From contig JAEOTL010000108.1 of assembly GCA_016839845.1 (NCBI GenBank), forward strand, positions 1 to 8,609: a DNA stretch of 8,609 bases. The letters are read 5' to 3'. Every line of letters begins with the position of its first letter. The first letter of the stretch is position 1. Under the pieces are notes generated by a model that ran no database searches, was not told where the DNA came from, and saw only the letters and a program-made list of their open reading frames with translations. Positions 1 through 6,652 of the stretch are shown one piece after another. Source of the DNA: Promethearchaeota archaeon. Lineage in GTDB: Archaea > Asgardarchaeota > Lokiarchaeia > Sigynarchaeales > SOKP01. A program made the position numbers and the translations under genes.

Positions 1-1914
1 ATTTACATGAGGTAAATACAACTGAATTAATACCTTGTTTAGTAAAACGATATCTAAATCAGAATCAACAATGGTATAATCAATAGAGTCTTTTAAGAAC
101 TGTTTACGTAGTCCAAATTTAATCGGCAGATCTTTACTTATTTTCACACTGCTCTCTTGTTGTTTTGGTATATCTTCTCTTTTTGATGGTCGTACAAATG
201 TAGTTAGATTTGTTTGGTGTCCCCTTTTAACGTGATGAATCTCTTGATCTTTAACATCAATTTGATCCCTTTTCTCTGGAATGGGGGGGATTATTTTATT
301 TTCTTTTAACTCTGAGTCCTTGGGGTTAATGGGGTTTTTAAGAGTTATGTTCATTTTCTTTAACTTATTTAAAGCAATTCGTAGATATGTCTCATCATGG
401 GTGCCCTTACAATATAAAATGATAACTTTTCCCTCCCTGTGTCTTGCAGTACGTCCTTTTCTCTGAATAAGTCGAATTTCTGAAGCGACAACGTCATAAA
501 AAATGACAAGATCACATTCGGCAATATCAAGCCCCTCTTCACCTACATTAGTCGACACTAAAACATTATACTTGCCTTCTTTAAACTGATCTAAGATTTC
601 GATCTGTTGTTTTTGTGATAATCCCTTATCTTCTTGAGACTTAGTTGCTTGTCCCACGAACCTAATTGGTTTAATAGGAGGGATAACTTTGAGATTTTCA
701 ACAATATTTTTAACGGATTCTCGTAATTTTACGAACACAAGGATACGGGCACTTGGATTAGTATTTAATTCATCAACTAGTATTTTTACTAATGCCTGAA
801 ATTTGGGATGAACCAAAGACTTAGGGGTAATATCACTATTTTTCTTTAATTCGAGAAAGATTTGACGTATGCGGTAATCAGAGGCTAAAACTTTTACTGC
901 TTTTGAACTAGTCTTTCGTTTTGCGTCTTTAAATACTTTTTCCAGATAGGAGAGAAGAACATCCAAACCTTGCTGTTCCACTAATTCGAGCATATGATAT
1001 AGGATAAGACATTGAGCATTGACAGATAAAGCAGTATAAAGACCAGTCTTATCTTCCCTACTTTTTAAAAAGGCTACCAATTCCCCATTAAGCTTTAGTA
1101 GATCTTTCCGAATGATCTTAGTATGAAGAATTTCTGAATTAGCAGGAAGAAAATTGAGTTGAGAAAGATACTGCAGACGTTCTTCTAAAATAATTGTTAA
1201 TGCTTTATAGATCTGATCCATAAGAGCAGTGAGAGTCACCCCGACCTTATATACATCCATCGGCTTAATGTAGGTTTTTACATCTTGATCTTTTCTAGTT
1301 CTTATATGAATGTTCTCGGGATTGATATGAAGGTTTTCACAGAGCAATGTGACCTTCTTCTTTGACGCTCCTGGGGAAGCAGTAAGAGCTAAAATAATTC
1401 CATCAGGACATTGTTCTGTGAATGTATCTGCAATTAATCCATAAGGATATTCCCCTGAAGCGTGATGTGCTTCATCAAATACTATAAGAGCAGTATGTTC
1501 TAAAGTGTATTTCTGGTTAACTAAATCATTTCGCAACGTTTGAGGTGTATAAAAAAGGAACTGATTTTCTGAAAAGGACTCAACCCGTTTTTCTGGGGTT
1601 GTTTTTCCCGTCAAAATAGAAAACTTCTCAGGAGAGTAGCGAAGAAATTTAGAAAAAGTTTCAAAATGCTGGTTTATCAAAGGACGCGTGGGAGCAAGTA
1701 CGATTATTTTACTATCTTTAGGGAATTCTTTTAGTACGTGTCCCGCAACAAGGACTGCAATGATTGTTTTTCCTAATCCTGTCGGGAGAACTACTAAGGA
1801 ATTTACATGGGCACATTGTTCGGCAATTGTGAGTTGATACTCCCGAAATTCGATATTTTTTATATTACCCTTTAGATTATTGTTGGTAGGTTCTTCTTGG
1901 ATCTCACTCATCAT
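1..1914 (-). CDS. hef: Hef-type (FANCM/XPF-family) DNA helicase, 3' end outside the window
   Basis: Superfamily 2 helicase of the archaeal Hef/FANCM group, which acts on stalled forks and branched DNA. 638 codons are visible with no stop, so the C-terminus lies beyond the left edge. Counting from the Met at 1914: FREYQ near residue 23, Walker A PTGLGKT at 44-50, APTRP at 74-78, TPQ at 123-125, DEAH at 147-150 and TASPG at 178-182. An insert of about 150-200 residues, as in the Hef thumb-like domain, separates this from the second RecA domain. That domain carries the Hef-typical FVGQ at 419-422 and GLSQ shortly after, STNVGEEGLDIAE at 454-466 and QRKGRTAR at 484-491. A charged linker (about 520-600) leads to IVDS at 615-618, possibly the first strand of the ERCC4 nuclease, but followed by DL instead of the usual RE. 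Two tandem ATGs (1914, 1911) overlap the end of the upstream gene by 11 or 8 bases, indicating translational coupling. The helicase assignment is firm; nuclease activity cannot be judged here. Confidence 0.93.
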   Translation of the reverse strand, partial: MMSEIQEEPTNNNLKGNIKNIEFREYQLTIAEQCAHVNSLVVLPTGLGKTIIAVLVAGHVLKEFPKDSKIIVLAPTRPLINQHFETFSKFLRYSPEKFSILTGKTTPEKRVESFSENQFLFYTPQTLRNDLVNQKYTLEHTALIVFDEAHHASGEYPYGLIADTFTEQCPDGIILALTASPGASKKKVTLLCENLHINPENIHIRTRKDQDVKTYIKPMDVYKVGVTLTALMDQIYKALTIILEERLQYLSQLNFLPANSEILHTKIIRKDLLKLNGELVAFLKSREDKTGLYTALSVNAQCLILYHMLELVEQQGLDVLLSYLEKVFKDAKRKTSSKAVKVLASDYRIRQIFLELKKNSDITPKSLVHPKFQALVKILVDELNTNPSARILVFVKLRESVKNIVENLKVIPPIKPIRFVGQATKSQEDKGLSQKQQIEILDQFKEGKYNVLVSTNVGEEGLDIAECDLVIFYDVVASEIRLIQRKGRTARHREGKVIILYCKGTHDETYLRIALNKLKKMNITLKNPINPKDSELKENKIIPPIPEKRDQIDVKDQEIHHVKRGHQTNLTTFVRPSKREDIPKQQESSVKISKDLPIKFGLRKQFLKDSIDYTIVDSDLDIVLLNKVLIQLYLPHVN

Positions 1915-2500
1915 CAATTACCACAAATACATAATTTTCAATTTTGAGATGTTCAAACTCTTTATTACTTTTTGTATAAATCAAAAGAAGTTCTCCCAAT
2001 TCCAATCCCACCTTGGAAGGATAAATGAAACCATTTTCTCCTTTCTCAAATAAGTAGGGATGTTCCATCAACAAAAGTTTAACATTCTTTACCAGTTCAC
2101 ATCTATTAGATTCTAAAGAATAGCCTTGTCCTCGCTTAACATTCTTAAATGTATATATAATGTCATTTATTAGTTTAATGTGGGACTTAGTAAGAACTTG
2201 GTAGATTTTATTCCGAGTAGGTTCTGTATAGAGATAGAACTGGTTATTTTCGATCTGAGTTTTTAATTTAAAATTCGTGAACACGTGGGTGAAAAGGTCC
2301 TGAAAATAGACCAATAAGTTAATAATGGTCTCACATTCAGAGGGGCTCAAATCTAGTAATGTGGCCAGTTTCGAAAAATTGAGTTTTTTATCATAGTGAC
2401 TCTTAAATTCCTCAAGAATTTCAAGAATTTTAAATAAATTCCGAAAAACCTTCTTATTGCTGGGTTGTCCATGGATCTGTTTAGGAGTTCCTGAAATCAT
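1904..2500 (-). CDS. Putative winged-helix protein coupled to hef, function unknown
   Basis: A 198-residue soluble protein that I do not recognise as a named family. Residues about 20-70 look like a helix-turn-helix: helices around 20-35, then FSKLATLLDLSPSECETI (42-59) as a plausible turn and recognition helix. The C-terminal half (about 95-185) has a second helical stretch ending in GFIYPSKVGLELGELLL, which resembles the wing and last helix of a winged-helix domain. There is no signal peptide, membrane helix or cysteine cluster. Its last codons overlap the start of hef (GATGATGAGTGA contains both hef ATGs and this gene's TGA), so the two are co-translated; a role with Hef, for example as a DNA-binding partner or regulator, is inference from that overlap. 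The ATG at 2500 lies about 25 bases from a TATA-like element centred near 2525, consistent with a leaderless mRNA. The gene is near certain; the fold is moderately supported and the function is open. Confidence 0.85.
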   Translation of the reverse strand: MISGTPKQIHGQPSNKKVFRNLFKILEILEEFKSHYDKKLNFSKLATLLDLSPSECETIINLLVYFQDLFTHVFTNFKLKTQIENNQFYLYTEPTRNKIYQVLTKSHIKLINDIIYTFKNVKRGQGYSLESNRCELVKNVKLLLMEHPYLFEKGENGFIYPSKVGLELGELLLIYTKSNKEFEHLKIENYVFVVIDDE

Positions 2501-2520
2501 TACGTATATTATTTTTTTGA

Positions 2521-2530
2521 TACTTAAAAA
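2521..2530 (-). promoter_or_regulatory. TATA-like box for the winged-helix/hef operon
   Basis: Read on the minus strand this is TTTTTAAGTA, centred about 25.5 bases upstream of the ATG at 2500. That is the archaeal TATA-to-start-site distance, so transcription would begin at or next to the start codon (leaderless). It lies in the 54-base gap between two genes, so the operon may also receive read-through from the upstream gene. Confidence 0.4.
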
Positions 2531-2554
2531 GAAAAAAAGGAAAAGATAAAAACA
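2524..2554 (-). terminator. T-rich terminator after the toroid-repeat gene
   Basis: Directly after the TAA of the 764-residue gene, the minus strand carries runs of five, four, seven and five T broken by single C or A bases. Archaeal intrinsic termination depends on such T tracts without needing a hairpin. It partly overlaps the proposed TATA element of the next gene. Confidence 0.5.
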
Positions 2555-4849
2555 TTAGAGGGTTCGCTTTCTCCGTGTTTTATGCAACTGTTTTGTAGAA
2601 AGAAAATATATCCCCCCGGGAATTATGATGAGCACCAACGCTAAGGGGAAAGAGGTCTTTAATAGTATAGAGTCTTTGTTCTGAAGTGAACTTTCGATAT
2701 AGTATGGAAGAAAATTAAGCATTTCACAAATGAATCCAAAAACCTCTTGATCAATTAGTTCGTGGGAGGGAGTAACAAAAAAATCATAAAAGGTTGGTGA
2801 GAAACTTTGTTCAAATAAATTCTGCACTTCTTGAAAATTAAACTTAAATTGATAATCGAGTTGGTTCCCGAGTTTATATGAATAGTAAAGCGTTAACACA
2901 TTGGAATAATCAAGTGTATTAAGCATAAATGATGATAGTTTAGCTGTATCGAGGGTATACTGCCCTATTTGTTGTAAGATATATACCATATAATAGGTGT
3001 TTTGCAAAATTGTAGTTGGATTATCACTATAGCCAGGATCATAATAGAGGGTGGTTTCTGTTTCGACAATATTTCGCATTATATAGGATTTTAATGCATT
3101 GATATTAAGATCCGTATCTATTACCAGATCAATACCTAGATAATTAGTTAGTAATGTTAAAGACCGTATCGCATAATACGAATACTCCAAGAACATACTT
3201 TTTTGTTGATATTCTATCGGCCAAAGATTGCAGTCAAAATGTGGGAGAAATGCACCATTATTTGGGTCTCCATCAAGAAGAAATTGGGCTTCTAAAACCT
3301 CATCTATAATTGGGAGGAGGTCATACTTTGCATCAAAATCATCTAGTTTATAGAGTTTTCTCAGTGTATTTAATCCAAAAAACAAGGATTTGTGTGAATA
3401 TTGGGTACTCAAGCGCTTAATAAGGGTGTTATTACCGAAGTTATAATATTCTATAGGATAGGTTGAAACTGAATAACCGTCCTTGTCATTTATAAATGCT
3501 TTGAATCCTCGAAAGGAATCTGAATGCGTGTAATCGTACAAAACGCATTCTTCAATTTGATTATATAGATCCGGAATAGATAAATCAGAGATTTTATTGA
3601 ATGAAGAAAATGAATTTACAATACTATTCATGGTTTTTAGAGAAGTGTAGTCTTCTGAAAGTAATGTAAATCCCCCGTTATAACCTCTATAAAGTTGTAA
3701 CAAGCAATTTTCTATCATTGTGAGATCATTGAGAGGGAGTGGTTGGAGCTCCCCTACATTATACAGGGAACGAGTAATGAGGTATATGGGTGTAAGTTCA
3801 TGGTAACCACTCTTTGTAGCCACATTCCATACTCCAAATTCATTTCGATTAGTGAGAATAAATTCTATTACATTCTCCCGACTAACGTTTGAAAATTCTG
3901 TAATCTCCGCTAATTCCAATCCCATGGAGGTTGCTACGAGATTGCTATTATTTATAATCCAGCCGTATCTCATTTCAAAGTAGTGAAACTGATCGTTGTA
4001 TGCATGTGAAAGAAAAAGGTGAAAATCGGGGATCCTAACAGTACTTATCAAGTTAAATAACTCAAGGCTTTTAATACAGTAATATGAGCTTAAAATGTTT
4101 GGCTCTGTGATACGTGAAGTAGAGAGATTGTCATCCAGATCATTGTAAAATCCTCCGAAATGACCTTTGTAAGAATTAGTTGATTGTAGGGAGTTTAAAA
4201 AAGTTATAATGGAGTCTTTCTCTGAAAGATTATCATCCCACGAATCCATTAATAGATCTAATGTTTTAACTGCATAGTATGTATTATCCGCAGTTGATAC
4301 CTGGAACTCTTGAGGTAATGTGGGTGAATAAGGTTGACCCAAAAAACCACCTGAATTTGGATTATAACAGCTCCAAATGAAGTCGATCATTTCAGAAATA
4401 TCAATGAGATGAAGGGAATTGAGCAAGTCTAATGAAAGTACTGCATAACAATTTATCTCGAGAAGAGAGGTGTAAGGATAATATGCAAAAAGAGGATCCA
4501 TATCTAAATATCTGAGTGCGTACTCATCAATGAATCTCTGTGATACTTCATCATAAAAAGACAAAAAGTATGTAGAGTATGCTTCTATATCGATATTATC
4601 AAACTTACCGATAGCTTCTAAAATATACAAGGCATAATATGTCGAGTGAATAGAGGATTGATAGTATTCTGGAAAGTAAGTTTTTTCCGTAAAATTGTTT
4701 TTTTTAACATTTAACGCTTGACTTAAAGTCGAGGAATCGAATAATTCGTAAGAGCTATTGGGGGTTGTTATTGCGTACGGGGAACTAGAGATGAAAGCAA
4801 GCGAGATACAACAAGATATGAGTAAAAATATATATTTTGAATTTTTCAT
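2555..4849 (-). CDS. Secreted, membrane-anchored prenyltransferase-like alpha/alpha-toroid repeat protein
   Basis: A 764-residue protein. The N-terminus is a signal peptide: basic MKNSK, a hydrophobic core at about 6-20, and possible cleavage after SSPYA (about residue 26). The C-terminus has one membrane helix at about 733-751 (PLALVLIIIPGGIYFL) followed by the basic tail KTRRKRTL, giving an outside-facing, type I topology. The body is repeated helical pairs of the kind TYYAVKTLDLLM, SSYYCIKSLELF, YSYYAIRSLTLL and TYYMVYILQQIG. These alternate with glycine-turn segments such as SGGF (about 167), FGGF (about 233), NGGF (about 392) and NGAF (about 532). This pattern is typical of prenyltransferase/squalene-cyclase-type toroids. 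I see no DxDD cyclase motif and no protein-prenyltransferase zinc-site pattern, so it is probably not a canonical enzyme of either kind; binding or cell-surface functions are possible. A TATA box at 4895-4904 predicts a leader of about 24 bases, with no Shine-Dalgarno sequence. Fold confidence is good; function is unknown. Confidence 0.88.
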   Translation of the reverse strand: MKNSKYIFLLISCCISLAFISSSPYAITTPNSSYELFDSSTLSQALNVKKNNFTEKTYFPEYYQSSIHSTYYALYILEAIGKFDNIDIEAYSTYFLSFYDEVSQRFIDEYALRYLDMDPLFAYYPYTSLLEINCYAVLSLDLLNSLHLIDISEMIDFIWSCYNPNSGGFLGQPYSPTLPQEFQVSTADNTYYAVKTLDLLMDSWDDNLSEKDSIITFLNSLQSTNSYKGHFGGFYNDLDDNLSTSRITEPNILSSYYCIKSLELFNLISTVRIPDFHLFLSHAYNDQFHYFEMRYGWIINNSNLVATSMGLELAEITEFSNVSRENVIEFILTNRNEFGVWNVATKSGYHELTPIYLITRSLYNVGELQPLPLNDLTMIENCLLQLYRGYNGGFTLLSEDYTSLKTMNSIVNSFSSFNKISDLSIPDLYNQIEECVLYDYTHSDSFRGFKAFINDKDGYSVSTYPIEYYNFGNNTLIKRLSTQYSHKSLFFGLNTLRKLYKLDDFDAKYDLLPIIDEVLEAQFLLDGDPNNGAFLPHFDCNLWPIEYQQKSMFLEYSYYAIRSLTLLTNYLGIDLVIDTDLNINALKSYIMRNIVETETTLYYDPGYSDNPTTILQNTYYMVYILQQIGQYTLDTAKLSSFMLNTLDYSNVLTLYYSYKLGNQLDYQFKFNFQEVQNLFEQSFSPTFYDFFVTPSHELIDQEVFGFICEMLNFLPYYIESSLQNKDSILLKTSFPLALVLIIIPGGIYFLSTKQLHKTRRKRTL

Positions 4850-4894
4850 GAGGGTTTATTAAATGTGGTATGATTACTCTTAGTTTTACTCATC

Positions 4895-4904
4895 CTTTAT
4901 AAAC
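4895..4904 (-). promoter_or_regulatory. Palindromic TATA box upstream of the toroid-repeat gene
   Basis: The minus strand reads GTTTATAAAG, with the perfect palindrome TTTATAAA at its core. Centred near 4899.5, it predicts a minus-strand start site near 4873, about 24 bases before the ATG at 4849. Being palindromic, it could also fire on the plus strand toward the small ORF at 4942, with a start site near 4925. Confidence 0.55.
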
Positions 4905-4941
4905 AAAAAATTAGAGAGCCTTAGTAACTACACAAATTGAA

Positions 4942-5043
4942 ATGAAGAAAAAAGGATTAGATCCCGAAAAATTAGGAGGAATAGTAGTTTTACTTCATGG
5001 AAATTGTCAAGTAGGATCTCGAGGGGGATCTTTTGATGAGTAA
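4942..5043 (+). CDS. Candidate 33-residue small protein, antisense to the end of the TFB gene
   Basis: An ATG-to-TAA ORF beginning MKKKGLDPEKLGGIVVLL and ending GSRGGSFDE. Its composition is protein-like (basic start, then a short hydrophobic strand), and it starts about 17 bases downstream of the start site predicted from the palindromic TATA box at 4895-4904. Its last 37 bases are antisense to the C-terminal codons of the TFB gene, and no ribosome-binding site is evident. At this length it could be chance. No family is recognised. Confidence 0.22.
   Translation: MKKKGLDPEKLGGIVVLLHGNCQVGSRGGSFDE
4944..4955 (-). terminator. T tract downstream of the TFB gene
   Basis: The minus strand reads CCTTTTTTCTTC about 55 bases past the TGA of the TFB gene. 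A further TTTTTT run lies near 4905-4910, next to the TATA box of the following gene. These are plausible archaeal T-tract terminators separating the two transcription units. Confidence 0.4.
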
Positions 5044-6254
5044 TACTTAAACACTTCCAACTCCACCAGATTTTCTTTGGAATTTTCAGGGGGAATTTCA
5101 TTTTCAAAAATTAAGGGGGAGCCGTAAATTTTAACATAAATTACGTTTAAACTGTCTTCTCTTCCAGACGTTGCAAAGCAATAATACTCGAAATCGTACT
5201 CACTATTATATACCCTTACCGCATTTCCGAACTGGATCTCTATTATGTCAGAAATTTCCTCTTCCGAAGAATTTTTTGTAGATTCATTCTCTGAGGGTTC
5301 GATAATACCTAAACGAGTCATTATCTCTTTTAATTTATCTGTAGATTTCACTAAACTTACAAATTCTACCACACTAAACTGCTCGAAGAATTTTTTCCTA
5401 ACTTGAGATTGAATTGTGCTCATACGTATTCCTAATCGCTTACAGATAGCATTTACACTTATATACTCTTTGTATGCGCAAAGAATGGCTATAGAACTCA
5501 CAAGACCAGCAATAACATTATCAGTAGTATTTTTAATCCCATCCCAAAATCGAAAAAGTATTTTTTTAGAAAGGTGATAAAAAGACATCTCAAGACCAAA
5601 GTGCTCGGTAACCTCGAGAAGTCTCTGTACAATATATTTTTGTCTTCGATAATTACTATACTCGGGAAAAAACTTACTTACCTGAAACAAAAATGCATTG
5701 AACTCTTTCTTAGTCAACTCCGAAGCTTCAATTAATGCCGCAGGATTAATGGGGATCCTCTTAATTTTAGAGCAAAAATAGAGAATTATTGCTGAGAGCT
5801 TTTCTGTGTTTCTAAATTTTGTCCCTGGTCGGATTCGGGAGCGAATTTCCGTAAATTTGAGTATGCACATCTCCTTTATAGTTTCATGATCATCTAACCC
5901 TAAGATACTTAAAATTCGAGAAAATTCTCGACGAGCAGTATCAGTAACCGTTTTATCATGATCACGGGTGTTGTTATACTGATTTAATCGTTTCAAATTC
6001 TTGGAATGCGGGGAGGTGAACCGTTCCATCTTATTACCTATCTGAGTTCGACCCAGACCTTTAGCATATTGAAGAAGATCAGCATTATAGGGTCTGTTGT
6101 ACTGTAATTTCTGAATTTCTAAAACAATTCCACAGTTTTTACATACATATCCCTCACTAGTGTCTGCAATATTATCCGAACCGCATATATCGCAGAGTAA
6201 CCGAGGGAATTCTAGAGAAAATGACTCATTTCTAAGGGTATTATGGGTTGCCAA
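5007..6254 (-). CDS. tfb: Divergent transcription initiation factor B (TFB/TFIIB) with C-terminal extension
   Basis: TFB bridges TBP on the TATA box and RNA polymerase at archaeal promoters. This 415-residue protein has the zinc ribbon (C21-x2-C24 and C38-x2-C41, ending CGIVLE) and a linker with GLGRTQIG at 66-73 and ERFTSPH at 77-83 in the B-reader region. Two cyclin-like repeats follow: about 100-200 (containing PGTKFRNTEKLSAIILYFCS) and about 203-300 (containing IAGLVSSIAILCAY and a helix-turn-helix ICKRLGIRMSTIQSQV). Ordinary TFBs are about 300-330 residues and end near there. This one continues through an acidic linker (about 318-336, SENESTKNSSEEE) into a mainly beta-looking segment (338-415) of unknown role. 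The start must be TTG at 6254: an in-frame TGA lies just upstream, and the next in-frame ATG (residue 76) would remove the zinc ribbon. A TATA element at 6269-6282 fits a leaderless or nearly leaderless transcript. It is likely a paralogue for special promoters rather than the main TFB; that is inference from its divergence. Confidence 0.9.
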   Translation of the reverse strand: MATHNTLRNESFSLEFPRLLCDICGSDNIADTSEGYVCKNCGIVLEIQKLQYNRPYNADLLQYAKGLGRTQIGNKMERFTSPHSKNLKRLNQYNNTRDHDKTVTDTARREFSRILSILGLDDHETIKEMCILKFTEIRSRIRPGTKFRNTEKLSAIILYFCSKIKRIPINPAALIEASELTKKEFNAFLFQVSKFFPEYSNYRRQKYIVQRLLEVTEHFGLEMSFYHLSKKILFRFWDGIKNTTDNVIAGLVSSIAILCAYKEYISVNAICKRLGIRMSTIQSQVRKKFFEQFSVVEFVSLVKSTDKLKEIMTRLGIIEPSENESTKNSSEEEISDIIEIQFGNAVRVYNSEYDFEYYCFATSGREDSLNVIYVKIYGSPLIFENEIPPENSKENLVELEVFKYYSSKDPPRDPT

Positions 6255-6268
6255 CTTTACTCACTATT

Positions 6269-6280
6269 TTAATATATTAA
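6269..6280. promoter_or_regulatory. Palindromic, probably bidirectional TATA element
   Basis: TTAATATATTAA is a perfect 12-base palindrome. Its centre (6274.5) is about 20 bases from the TTG start of the TFB gene on the minus strand, or about 25 if the register TATTAATA (6275-6282) is used. On the plus strand it is 26.5 bases from the ATG at 6301. It can therefore serve the TFB gene and possibly a divergent short transcript. Confidence 0.5.
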
Positions 6281-6300
6281 TACGAAATTTCTTAAAACAA

Positions 6301-6417
6301 ATGAAGATAGGACGGAGTTTGCTTTTTAAATCTAATGGTTCTGATCAAAATTTAAGAGAAAAGAGCTCCTTCTCTCCAACAAAAATTTTTAATTTTTGGG
6401 TAAAATTTTTTGTTTAA
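6301..6417 (+). CDS. Candidate 38-residue small protein or short divergent transcript
   Basis: ATG to TAA, beginning MKIGRSLLFKSNGSDQ and ending NFWVKFFV. The ATG falls 26.5 bases from the centre of the palindromic TATA element at 6269-6280, the spacing expected for a leaderless message. The second half is low-complexity, because the DNA there is A/T runs (AAAAATTTTTAATTTTT) that could instead be a terminator for a short RNA. No family is recognised, and codon use is uninformative at this length. The longer in-frame reading from 6160 runs antisense through the TFB start and is not credible. Confidence 0.25.
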   Translation: MKIGRSLLFKSNGSDQNLREKSSFSPTKIFNFWVKFFV

Positions 6418-6424
6418 ATTTAAT
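6389..6424 (+). terminator. T-rich tracts in the divergent intergenic region
   Basis: Plus-strand runs of five, five and six T at about 6386-6411, followed by TTTAAATTTAAT, would end any transcript started at the palindromic TATA element. No strong hairpin is seen. Confidence 0.3.
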
Positions 6425-6632
6425 CTTACAGAGACCATTTTGGGATCTAGAAGAAATTGTAGTTCAAGGGCTTTTTAAAGAGTGTTAGAACGGAGGGGAT
6501 TTTGAGGGGTCTTTCTTAATACATTTCGCCAACAAATTCCAAATTTTCAGCGTTCTTATGCTGATCTTGGTGCTGATACCGAAATCATCCTATTTTTTAT
6601 TGACAATTTCTTGCGTATCTTCATTTTTTTCA
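6418..6632. other. Intergenic stretch with no assignable gene
   Basis: This is the remainder of the 6255-6650 gap. It holds a TATA-like CTTTTTAAAG at 6471-6480 with no start codon near the expected site, two G-rich patches (GGAGGGG near 6492 and GAGGGG near 6504), and a TGCTGAT repeated twice within 20 bases near 6559-6577. No tRNA-like arms, snoRNA-like boxes or convincing ORF were found. Part of it could be a regulatory region for the downstream operon. Confidence 0.35.
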
Positions 6633-6640
6633 TTTATATG
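6633..6640 (+). promoter_or_regulatory. TATA box for the membrane zincin operon
   Basis: TTTATATG, followed immediately by TATTTAAA (6641-6648). The first box is centred at 6636.5 and predicts a start site at about 6662, which coincides exactly with an in-frame ATG. It lies inside any reading that starts at the upstream TTG at 6611, which argues against that longer start. Confidence 0.55.
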
Positions 6641-6652
6641 TATTTAAACCCA

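Noticed and set aside
281..466. Plus-strand ORF of 61 codons
   Set aside because: It is antisense to the helicase C-terminal region of hef, which has clear conserved motifs across this stretch.
6160..6300. 5' extension of the plus-strand ORF ending at 6417
   Set aside because: It runs antisense through the TFB zinc-ribbon codons and start; only the part from 6301 lies outside that gene.
6418..6632. Possible tRNA or box C/D RNA in the long intergenic gap
   Set aside because: No acceptor or T-arm consensus and no paired C and D boxes could be found by eye.
6558..6647. 29-codon hydrophobic ORF resembling a signal peptide
   Set aside because: It overlaps the TATA box of the downstream operon, has no promoter or ribosome site of its own, and its hydrophobicity follows from T-rich DNA.
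6611..6652. TTG start adding 14 residues to the membrane zincin
   Set aside because: The codons cover the TATA element at 6633-6648, so a transcript from that promoter would not include them.
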